Shown: one piece after another, positions 35,175-42,400 of the stretch | How positions within the stretch are numbered: position 1 is the stretch's first letter | Layout of the letters: every line of letters begins with the position of its first letter | Origin: JAVVUJ01 sp964582545 | GTDB taxonomy: Bacteria > Bacillota > Clostridia > Peptostreptococcales > Anaerovoracaceae | NCBI GenBank assembly: GCA_964582545.1 | Contig: CAZOSB010000014.1 | Span: forward strand, 1 to 61,478 | Reading direction: 5' to 3' | DNA length: 61,478 nucleotides | Notes under the pieces: generated by a model | Seen by the model: the letters and a program-made list of their open reading frames with translations, nothing else | Database searches by the model: none | What the model was told of the DNA's origin: nothing | Translations under genes and position numbers: made by a program

Positions 35175-37043
35175 TTAATTCAGCCAACCAAGACCAAGCT
35201 CCAATTTCTTTGCCTTTGTAGGTCGCCCTTCTGTATCCAAACCAGCCATTTCATAATAGAGAGCTCGTGTTCTGTTGAAATCTTCCTCGCTTACTACGGC
35301 ACCGTCTGTAAGACCGCCCTTTAATGGATCATCAAATAACCTACGGGGCAAGTCGTCATCCTTGGCAGTAAAACCTTCTCTGGCATTAAATTCCCTCATC
35401 ATGATCAATCGTCTATCAGCGATGCTGATCAATTCGTGCAGATGGGTTTTCATACCTGTTGCCGCATTGATTAAATCTGTTAAATCGGAGAAATCATAGA
35501 TGGTCCAAAAACTAAAGGTCAAGCAACAGACACTTGCGGTATCTAAAAGGCTGTAGGCTCTCTGAGTCAAATAGTAAAGCCTTACCTTTTCATCATTTAA
35601 ATCCGTGTAATCCGATTGGGAATCCAGCAATCCAAAGCCTTGCAGTTGATAAGGAATGTCTCCGGATATGGAGCCGTCAAAGTTTGAAGATACGTGATCG
35701 GAAGCCATGGGAATGGTGGCATATGCCAAAGCCAAAGAAGATTTTACATGTGGCATATGAGCTGGGAACTCCTTGCCTTTGACATGAACTGCAAATTTTA
35801 AAGCCTCGCCCCCTAACTTTTCTGCGACTCCCTTAGTGCCTTCAGCAACTAAATCTCCAAAACCCTCTCGCTTAGCTGTCAATTCAGCCAGTTGCACCAC
35901 GGCATCTACGTTGCCGAACCTCAGATCCAAACCATCGGTATCTTTTTCAGTTAAAAGTCCTTTTTCAAAGCACTCCATGATAAAACCCACAGTTCCTCCG
36001 AAGGAAATGGTATCCATGGTGTACTTGCTGCAAGCTTCGTTTATTTTAATAATTCCCAGCTTGTCGCTGATGCCTAGATTAGAACCGCACATACCTACGG
36101 TTTCATATTCTGGACCTCCATAGGCAGGATCTACCACATCCGTGTTGGTTACGTGCCTTTTGCAGCTTTGTACGCAAGCGTAACAGGTGCCGGGTTTAAT
36201 ATAGGTATCCGTCCAGGCACTAGCCAACAAGTCTTCTGTACCTTCAAAGGTTCCGCTGGTCCAGTTTCTGGTTGGCATACCACCTGTAACAAAATGCTCA
36301 TCAACGTTTACATTGGTTCCGGCATTTTTAAACCCTATGTAGGCATCTTCGTTCTTCACGCGTTCGATTCCTTTTTTTGATAAAGAACTGATAAAATTGA
36401 GATCGTAAAATTCAATTTTACCGGTACCCCTCACAGCGATGGCCTTTAGATTCTTGCTTCCCATGACAGCACCTAAACCGTTTCTCCCGTTAAAATGGGC
36501 GAGTTCGTTGGAAATGCAAGCGTATTTTACCATGTTTTCTCCGGCGGGACCGATTTGACAGATTTTTACCTTATTGTCGCCCAATTCTTCTCGAATGGCT
36601 TCTTGGGATTCCTTGGTCACCATACCCCAGATAGCGCGGGCATTCTTTAGCTCTACTTGATCATCCCGGATACTTAGATAAACGGGGGATTCGGATTTTC
36701 CCTTGATGACGATAGCATCGTATCCTGCTGCTCTCAATTCCGGTGCAAAATATCCACCGGCTTCGCTGGTGCCGATACCACCGGTTTGAGGTGATTTGGC
36801 AGTGACGTTGTGTCTGGCAGCACCACTGACTTTAGCACCTGTGGCAGGACCCAGTGAAAATGTGATGACGTTCTCAGGGGAGAGGGCATCAATGCCCTGG
36901 GGGATTTCTTTTAGTGCATAGTACACGCCCATGCAGCTTCCTCCCAGGTATTTTCTGTAAAATAACTCCGGGGGTGTCTCAACGGTAATTGCCTTTGCAG
37001 TTAAATCCACATGAAGAATTTTTCCTGTATATCCTTTAAACAT
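35175..37043 (-). CDS. aldehyde:ferredoxin oxidoreductase (AOR family, tungsten/molybdopterin)
   Basis: A 622-residue AOR-family enzyme that oxidises an aldehyde to a carboxylate and passes two electrons to ferredoxin, or runs in reverse. The start GYTGKILHVDLT, the pterin-binding region (LGGSCMGVYYALKE; NGRNGLGAVMGSKNLKAIAVRG) and the [4Fe-4S] cysteines C287, C290 and C294 (CYACVQSC), with a fourth in the SVCCLTF segment near 505, are visible. A MoaD/ThiS-like gene lies just upstream. Being in a sugar locus suggests it handles an aldehyde produced by the pathway. AGAGGTAAAAT precedes the ATG. Confidence 0.9.
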   Translation of the reverse strand: MFKGYTGKILHVDLTAKAITVETPPELFYRKYLGGSCMGVYYALKEIPQGIDALSPENVITFSLGPATGAKVSGAARHNVTAKSPQTGGIGTSEAGGYFAPELRAAGYDAIVIKGKSESPVYLSIRDDQVELKNARAIWGMVTKESQEAIREELGDNKVKICQIGPAGENMVKYACISNELAHFNGRNGLGAVMGSKNLKAIAVRGTGKIEFYDLNFISSLSKKGIERVKNEDAYIGFKNAGTNVNVDEHFVTGGMPTRNWTSGTFEGTEDLLASAWTDTYIKPGTCYACVQSCKRHVTNTDVVDPAYGGPEYETVGMCGSNLGISDKLGIIKINEACSKYTMDTISFGGTVGFIMECFEKGLLTEKDTDGLDLRFGNVDAVVQLAELTAKREGFGDLVAEGTKGVAEKLGGEALKFAVHVKGKEFPAHMPHVKSSLALAYATIPMASDHVSSNFDGSISGDIPYQLQGFGLLDSQSDYTDLNDEKVRLYYLTQRAYSLLDTASVCCLTFSFWTIYDFSDLTDLINAATGMKTHLHELISIADRRLIMMREFNAREGFTAKDDDLPRRLFDDPLKGGLTDGAVVSEEDFNRTRALYYEMAGLDTEGRPTKAKKLELGLGWLN

Positions 37044-37119
37044 ATTTTACCTCTTTACTATTCACTTGTTATAACGTTAATAAATTTTTTTATTGTAGGA
37101 TATATCTAAATCCTAAGTA

Positions 37120-37362
37120 TTATCCTCCGGAAAGGTGAGGTAAGATCACGAATGTGTCTCCCTCACAAATTTCCCCTGTACTTTTAGCGATTGTTATGCC
37201 GTTCTTTAATATGGAAAAATGCAAGTCTTTGTTGGTTGAACCTAACAAGTCGCAAACTTCCCGGGTTAAGGATTCTACATTGGGCTCCACCATGACGCTT
37301 ACAAGGTTTTCCTTAAATTTAAAGCCCAGCAAACCGATAAACTTAACATTTACTTGAATCAT
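37120..37362 (-). CDS. MoaD/ThiS-family sulfur carrier
   Basis: An 80-residue ubiquitin-like protein ending in the diglycine HLSGG required for adenylation and thiocarboxylation. It is the small subunit type of molybdopterin synthase, and its place directly before the AOR gene suggests a role in making the tungstopterin cofactor. There are 76 nt to the AOR start. Its ribosome binding region is unusual: the 43-nt gap behind the alcohol dehydrogenase stop is almost wholly a hexamer repeat (GGAATA on the sense strand), so several AGGA motifs stand before the ATG. Confidence 0.85.
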   Translation of the reverse strand: MIQVNVKFIGLLGFKFKENLVSVMVEPNVESLTREVCDLLGSTNKDLHFSILKNGITIAKSTGEICEGDTFVILPHLSGG

Positions 37363-37370
37363 AAAATTCT

Positions 37371-37412
37371 TATTCCTATCCCTATTCCTATTCCTATTCC
37401 TAATCTTAATCC
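37371..37412. repeat. hexanucleotide tandem repeat at the moaD-like translation start
   Basis: On the plus strand: TATTCC, TATCCC, then TATTCC three times (37371-37400), then degenerate TAATCT and TAATCC to 37412, running across the alcohol dehydrogenase stop codon (37406-37408). On the mRNA the units read GGAAUA, each carrying an AGGA Shine-Dalgarno core. Repeat-number change could alter translation of the MoaD-like gene and the AOR downstream. Confidence 0.85.
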
Positions 37413-38431
37413 TTTACCTTCACCAGAACCTTAAAGAAATCGGATTCGGTAGTTACGAATTTAAAGGCTTCTTCCACGTCGGCTAAGTCGTAGGTTTTGC
37501 TGATAATTTGGTGAAACTCTTGATCTAATTGACCGCTTGCGATGATATCCAATGCTCCAGCGAATGCAGATTGTGCATGAACCCTTACACCGCGGATATC
37601 CAGTTCCTTTAGGAACACAGCCATGGTGTCCACGGGATACTTATCTGCCGCCATACCTACCACCATGACCGTACCTCGAATCTTAGCCAACTTTGTCATG
37701 GTTGCAATGCCTGCTTTGCTGCCGGATGCCTCAAATACCACATCAAAGCCCTTACCTTTGGTAATTTCTTTTACCTGTTTGTCAAAATTTTCATTGGTGG
37801 GGTTCAGTGTTTTAAAACCCAAAGAAGCTGCAAAGTTCAGTCTAAATTCGTTGACTTCGGAAATTATGATTTCTGCGCCGCTATGACGGGCAATAAGTGC
37901 CAAAAGCATACCGATGGGACCACCTCCGATAATGACTGCACGTTGCCCAACGGATAAACCGCTCCTTCTTACATCGTGAACTGCAACAGCTATGGGTTCG
38001 GTCAGTGCGGCTAATTTTAAGTCTACTCCTGCAGGCACTTTATAGATTTTCTTGGAGGCAACGGTAACATACTCGGCAAAGCAGCCGTTTTGATGAATTC
38101 CTAGAAGACTCAATTGACCGCAAACATTATCACTTCCAGAAGTGCAAGGTTCGCAGACGCCGCAGGAAAAGAAGGGCTGTGCCACAACTGTATCTCCTAC
38201 GATTAAATCGTTCCTGTTTGGATCGTTGATTTCCACCAAGCGACCCACGAACTCATGACCGGGTATGACTGGGAATTTTGCGGTGGGATGTAAGCCCTTT
38301 AACACATGAATATCAGAGCCACAAATACCGGCGTAGAATACCTGGATTAAAGCCTCCCCCAGCTTTGGTATGGGCATTTCGGATTCAATGAGCTGCACTT
38401 GATTTTTTTCAGGATAATAAGTCGCTTTCAT
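37406..38431 (-). CDS. zinc-dependent medium-chain alcohol/polyol dehydrogenase
   Basis: A 341-residue MDR-family dehydrogenase. Catalytic zinc ligands are suggested by CGSDIHV and PGHEFVG. The structural zinc lobe CGVCEPCTSGSDNVC is present, and the NAD-binding turn reads GGGPIGM. It most resembles the sorbitol/threonine/L-idonate dehydrogenase group, which oxidises a secondary hydroxyl of a sugar alcohol or acid. It lies 10 nt after the transketolase C-subunit gene, within one operon. AGGAGGATCAAT precedes the ATG. Substrate is not predictable from sequence alone. Confidence 0.88.
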   Translation of the reverse strand: MKATYYPEKNQVQLIESEMPIPKLGEALIQVFYAGICGSDIHVLKGLHPTAKFPVIPGHEFVGRLVEINDPNRNDLIVGDTVVAQPFFSCGVCEPCTSGSDNVCGQLSLLGIHQNGCFAEYVTVASKKIYKVPAGVDLKLAALTEPIAVAVHDVRRSGLSVGQRAVIIGGGPIGMLLALIARHSGAEIIISEVNEFRLNFAASLGFKTLNPTNENFDKQVKEITKGKGFDVVFEASGSKAGIATMTKLAKIRGTVMVVGMAADKYPVDTMAVFLKELDIRGVRVHAQSAFAGALDIIASGQLDQEFHQIISKTYDLADVEEAFKFVTTESDFFKVLVKVKD

Positions 38432-38441
38432 ATTGATCCTC

Positions 38442-39410
38442 CTACTTTTTCATTCCTATGGCAGCCTTGGTGGATGTCATAATTTTATCGGCGGTTAACT
38501 CAAAATGATTCTTAAGATAGTCTACGGTGCCTACCTCTCCAAAGGTATCCTCTATTCCAACTCTTCTGAGAGGAACGGGATAGTTTTCGCAGAGGACCTC
38601 TGCTACCGCAGAACCCAACGCGTTTATGTAATTATGGTTTTCGGCAGTAACGATGGCACCTGTCTCTTTTGCGCATTGAATAATCAACTCTTTATCGATG
38701 GGTTTAATGGTAAAGATATTGACTACTCTAGCAGAGATTCCTTCTTTTTCCAGGGAATCCGCTGCTCGGAGAGCTTCGGCCACGCAGATACCTGTTGCAA
38801 AGATAGTGGCATCCGTTCCATCCTTTAAGGTTACACCCTTGCCAATGTCAAAGGTGGATCCGACCTCGTAGATTTGCTCGGATTTTTTTCGAGAGAGACG
38901 GATGTAATATACGCCATATAGATTCTTGGTTTGTCTAATCATATCGTCCAACATGATGGAATCTACAGGCTCTATAATGGTAATTTGAGGAACGCATCGC
39001 AACATACCCATATCCTCAAAGGCCATATGCGTTCCGCCGTTGTATGCCGCTGTAATTCCTGGGTCGCTGCCAATAATTTTCACATTGAGTTTCGCATATG
39101 CTCCTGAGATGTATAGCTGATCCATGACCCTTCTGGAAGCAAAAGTTCCAAAGGTATGTGCGAAAGGAATCATGCCCACGGCGGATAAACCGCAGGCTAC
39201 TCCCACCATATTGGCCTCTTGAATTCCGCAATTGACGGTACGATGAGGGTACTTTTTAGAAAAGGAGGTCATGCCAATGGAATTCATGATATCGGCATCC
39301 AGATAGACCACCTTGTCATCTTCCGCAGCCAATTGATCCATGGTTTCGGCAAACACCGTACGCATTTCCTTTGATTCGGTTTGTATCTTGTCTACAATTT
39401 TTACATTCAT
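38442..39410 (-). CDS. transketolase, C-terminal subunit
   Basis: A 322-residue protein with the pyrimidine-binding and C-terminal domains of transketolase (MRTVFAETMDQLA, a GIQEANMVGVACGLS glutamate motif that activates ThDP, and a C-terminal KPIDKELIIQCAKETG). With the N-terminal subunit encoded 11 nt upstream it forms a split transketolase, as in many Clostridia and archaea. It transfers two-carbon ketol units between sugars. The presence of a dedicated copy in this operon suggests that a pathway intermediate is a ketose or is cleaved by ThDP chemistry. GGGGGTAGAAAT precedes the ATG. Confidence 0.92.
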   Translation of the reverse strand: MNVKIVDKIQTESKEMRTVFAETMDQLAAEDDKVVYLDADIMNSIGMTSFSKKYPHRTVNCGIQEANMVGVACGLSAVGMIPFAHTFGTFASRRVMDQLYISGAYAKLNVKIIGSDPGITAAYNGGTHMAFEDMGMLRCVPQITIIEPVDSIMLDDMIRQTKNLYGVYYIRLSRKKSEQIYEVGSTFDIGKGVTLKDGTDATIFATGICVAEALRAADSLEKEGISARVVNIFTIKPIDKELIIQCAKETGAIVTAENHNYINALGSAVAEVLCENYPVPLRRVGIEDTFGEVGTVDYLKNHFELTADKIMTSTKAAIGMKK

Positions 39411-39421
39411 ATTTCTACCCC

Positions 39422-40261
39422 CTATGCACTTAAACCAGCAATTTCACATTGAATAAACTCTTTTGCAGCTTCCACATCCTCCTTAGAGAAAGTCATGTGG
39501 TGGTTGTATAGAATATCTTCGGCAAAAGTACAGCCCTTCCCCTTGACGGTGTTCAGTATGATCATGGAAGGTTGACCAGTGTGTTGTTTTGCTTTGTCTA
39601 CAGCATCTACGATGGCGGTCACATCGTGTCCGTCAACCTCCTGAGTAAACCAATTAAAATCAGCAAACTTCTTGGTCAGATCTCCTAAGTCACAGATATC
39701 CTCCGTAAAACCATCCAATTGCTTTCGATTGTAATCTACAAAGACGATTAAATGATCCAGCTTTTGCTGAGCGGCAAACAAAACACTCTCCCAAACCTGG
39801 CCTTCATCACATTCTCCGTCTCCCACGATGCAATAAGTATAGTTATCTTTGTTTTTCATCTTATTGCCCAGTGCAATTCCGGCTGCCGCAGAGATTCCTT
39901 GACCCAAAGAACCTGTGCTCATGTCTACACCAGGAGTTTTGTTTTTATCCAAATGGCTAGGCAATCGAGTTCCCCCCTGGTTGACTGTGAGCATTTCCTC
40001 TTCGGGGAAATACCCTTTTAGTGCTAAAGTGGCCAATACGCCCGGCCCACAATGACCCTTGGAGAGGACGAAAAAATCTCGATCCTCCCACTTAGGATTT
40101 TGAGGATCTATTTTCATTGCATACCCATATAAGACCGCCATGGCTTCCGCCATGGACATGATGCCACCCACGTGACCAAACCCTAGGTTTCCTAAGGCTT
40201 TTAAAGTGGTCAGTCTTATTTCATATGAAAATTTTTGCAATTCCTTTATTTTGTCGCTCAT
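39422..40261 (-). CDS. transketolase, N-terminal subunit
   Basis: A 279-residue ThDP-binding half of transketolase. Features: GHVGGIMSMAEAM near 29-41, LSKGHCGPGVLATLALKG, the GSLGQGISAAAGIALG stretch, and the diphosphate/Mg site GDGECDEGQVWE followed by VDYN about 27 residues later. It pairs with the next gene. It might alternatively act on unusual ketoses or on acyloin substrates, since split transketolases in catabolic operons are often specialised. AAGGAGGTTTCAA precedes the ATG; spacing to the aldo/keto reductase gene is 11 nt. Confidence 0.92.
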   Translation of the reverse strand: MSDKIKELQKFSYEIRLTTLKALGNLGFGHVGGIMSMAEAMAVLYGYAMKIDPQNPKWEDRDFFVLSKGHCGPGVLATLALKGYFPEEEMLTVNQGGTRLPSHLDKNKTPGVDMSTGSLGQGISAAAGIALGNKMKNKDNYTYCIVGDGECDEGQVWESVLFAAQQKLDHLIVFVDYNRKQLDGFTEDICDLGDLTKKFADFNWFTQEVDGHDVTAIVDAVDKAKQHTGQPSMIILNTVKGKGCTFAEDILYNHHMTFSKEDVEAAKEFIQCEIAGLSA

Positions 40262-40272
40262 TTGAAACCTCC

Positions 40273-41085
40273 TTATACTTCAAAGAAATTGTCCGGATGT
40301 GGACCTGTTCTTAAATTTTTATTTAATTTGCTTAACATTAAAAGATCATTTTCTTCTAAGGTAAAATCATATATGTGGATGTTTTCCGCAATCCTATTTT
40401 GGTTAATAGATTTAGGAATCACCCGTATCCCATTTTGTACTAAGTATTTTAAAGCGATTTGTGCTGGGGTTTTTTGATACTTTTTCGATAGATCTGCCAG
40501 CGTAATATCTGACGTCAGATCCAGACCGTGCATCAAAGGTCTCCAAGCTTCTACCAAAATCCGATTGTCACGACAGTAGGAAATTAGCTCCTCGTCGTAT
40601 AGATAAACGTTGGCTTCGATTTGGTTTACTGAAGGAACAATGTTACATCCGGCCAGTATCTCCTTTAAATGATGGATAAAAAAGTTACTGACACCAATTG
40701 CCTTAACACGCTTTTCCTCATAAATCCGCTCCAAGGCCTTCCACGTATGAATGATGGGATCTGTTCCTGGCCAATGAATCATATAGCAATCAACTTTTCC
40801 TAGTTTTGATTCGCTTTCCTCAAAAGCTTTTAATGCTTTGTCGTAACCGTGGGAATCATTCCAAAGTTTACTGGTTACCCACAGTTCCTCTCGGTCAATG
40901 TCCATCTCGCTGATGGCTGATCCGATATCTTCTTCATTTTCATAATATTTCGCTGTATCTATAGACCGATATCCTGAATTTATGGCATCTTTTAAAGCAT
41001 TTTTTAACGTTTCACCGGTGTTGAGATAGGTTCCTAAACCTATGCTGTCAACCTCTATACCGTTATTTAGCTTAAATTTTTCCAT
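40273..41085 (-). CDS. aldo/keto reductase
   Basis: A 270-residue (beta/alpha)8 AKR with the catalytic set visible: D48-type aspartate and Y55-type tyrosine in IDTAKYYENEED, lysine in WVTSKLWND, and histidine in YMIHWPGTD. The C-terminal cofactor loop VIPKSINQNRIAEN is typical of NADPH-dependent prokaryotic members of the 2,5-diketogluconate reductase type. It could reduce an aldehyde or ketone intermediate, balancing the oxidations by the SDRs, the MDR and the AOR. It lies 11 nt from both neighbours in the operon. AAAGGAGTAAATT precedes the ATG. Confidence 0.9.
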   Translation of the reverse strand: MEKFKLNNGIEVDSIGLGTYLNTGETLKNALKDAINSGYRSIDTAKYYENEEDIGSAISEMDIDREELWVTSKLWNDSHGYDKALKAFEESESKLGKVDCYMIHWPGTDPIIHTWKALERIYEEKRVKAIGVSNFFIHHLKEILAGCNIVPSVNQIEANVYLYDEELISYCRDNRILVEAWRPLMHGLDLTSDITLADLSKKYQKTPAQIALKYLVQNGIRVIPKSINQNRIAENIHIYDFTLEENDLLMLSKLNKNLRTGPHPDNFFEV

Positions 41086-41096
41086 AATTTACTCCT

Positions 41097-41435
41097 TTAT
41101 GATTTGACGATTAAAGCAATCATTTCTAAATCTTCATTACCGTCGTTGGTAATATCGTGAGACTGACCATCTCCACAATAGGCCATATCCCCTGTGGAAA
41201 CAGGATATAAAATGCCTTCGCAGTTATAAGTCCCGGTGCCGGAAAGGATAAAATAAGATTCGATATCACCGATATGAGCGTGATACCCCACTCTTTTTCC
41301 GGGCTTTAATACGATTCTGCAAAAGAGAGAGCATTTGTTGAGCATTTCTTCTTCGGTATTGATTTCCTCTACGTAGACGGAATTAGGCTCATTAGCCGTA
41401 TTTGCTTTGATATATCCCGAAACTTTTCTTACCAT
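41097..41435 (-). CDS. small cupin-domain protein
   Basis: A 112-residue single-domain cupin. Motif 1 (VGYHAHIGDIESYFILSGTGTY) supplies the usual His/His/Glu metal ligands, and motif 2 (GDMAYCGDGQSHDITN) supplies the last histidine. Small cupins in sugar operons act as isomerases, epimerases or lactone-handling enzymes, or as sensors. It is far smaller than IolB and does not resemble it. I took the ATG at 41435 because AAAGGAGG lies 5-6 nt upstream; the frame is open to 41531 but that part overlaps the activase gene. It lies 35 nt after the activase. Confidence 0.82.
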   Translation of the reverse strand: MVRKVSGYIKANTANEPNSVYVEEINTEEEMLNKCSLFCRIVLKPGKRVGYHAHIGDIESYFILSGTGTYNCEGILYPVSTGDMAYCGDGQSHDITNDGNEDLEMIALIVKS

Positions 41436-41470
41436 AATTACCTCCTTTGCGGTCTTACCGCCACTATAGA

Positions 41471-42400
41471 TCAGATGCCACTGCCTCCTATGCTTACTTG
41501 GAAGCCAACATCTTCGGCATATCTTTTGCACTTTATTATGCTTTCATCTTTGTTTTCATCCCACTGTGCGGATTGATTCGCCATATCCAACTGATCGTAT
41601 TTAGAGCTACCGAGCTGGTGGAAGGGGAGAATATGCACTACTTTGATGGAATCTAAAACTTTTACTTTTTTTATTATTTTCTCAAACTCTTCACCATCAT
41701 TGATATTAGGGATCAATGGAATTCGTATGATAATTTCCTTGTTGAAGGTGCTGAGTTTTTCTAAATTTGATAAGATTAAGCTATTATCCTGACCTATCAC
41801 ATTTTTGTGTAAGACAGGATCTGCAGACTTCAGATCATAGAGAAATAAGTCTGTGCAATCCAGAATCCTCTCAAAGTTTTGCCAAGGTACATGACCGGCG
41901 GTTTCCAAAGCCATATGGAGCCCTGCACCTTTGCATTTTCCCATAAAGTCATTGAGAAATTCTATCTGCAACAGCGGTTCACCTCCGCTTAAAGTGACAC
42001 CACCCTTGCTGTTGTCGTAGAACACCTTATCTTTTAACACTTCTTCCAACAGCTGATCAGAGGTATATACTGCTCCGGATGGTTTTCTGGCGTCAAAGGC
42101 ACAAGCTTTTACACATTCCATACATCGTGTACAAAGGTTTCTCTGAACGCCAAACTTCCCGTTGGGTTTCCTATAAATTGCGTTTTTAGGGCAACTTTTT
42201 TCACAGTCACCGCAGGATACACAGAGCTCATCTATGACCATTAAATCTATATTTGGGTCAATGGTTTCCGGATTCTGACACCATTGGCACCGCAAGGGGC
42301 AACCTAAGAAAAATACCACCGTGCGAATGCCGTAACCATCGTGTACGCAAAACTTTTGAATATTTGAGATTTTCCCTGAGGGCATGTTATTTTCTATCAT
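41471..42400 (-). CDS. glycyl-radical enzyme activating enzyme (radical SAM)
   Basis: A 309-residue activase of the PflA family. The SAM-cluster motif is C34, C38 and C41 in GCPLRCQWC. Two additional [4Fe-4S] ferredoxin-type clusters follow (CVSCGDCEKSC at 60-70 and CTRCMECVKAC at 90-100), the insertion typical of activases for non-PFL glycyl radical enzymes. GGEPLLQIEF is the SAM-binding GGE motif. It abstracts the glycine hydrogen of its partner. Its start overlaps the stop of the glycyl radical enzyme by 4 nt, so the two are translationally coupled. Confidence 0.94.
   Translation of the reverse strand: MIENNMPSGKISNIQKFCVHDGYGIRTVVFFLGCPLRCQWCQNPETIDPNIDLMVIDELCVSCGDCEKSCPKNAIYRKPNGKFGVQRNLCTRCMECVKACAFDARKPSGAVYTSDQLLEEVLKDKVFYDNSKGGVTLSGGEPLLQIEFLNDFMGKCKGAGLHMALETAGHVPWQNFERILDCTDLFLYDLKSADPVLHKNVIGQDNSLILSNLEKLSTFNKEIIIRIPLIPNINDGEEFEKIIKKVKVLDSIKVVHILPFHQLGSSKYDQLDMANQSAQWDENKDESIIKCKRYAEDVGFQVSIGGSGI

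Noticed and set aside
37371..37412. CRISPR-like or direct-repeat array
   Set aside because: Units are 6 bp without spacers; it is a simple sequence repeat.
41097..41435. Cupin as IolB (5-deoxyglucuronate isomerase)
   Set aside because: IolB is about 270 residues with two cupin halves; this protein is 112 residues with one cupin domain and no IolB-like motifs.
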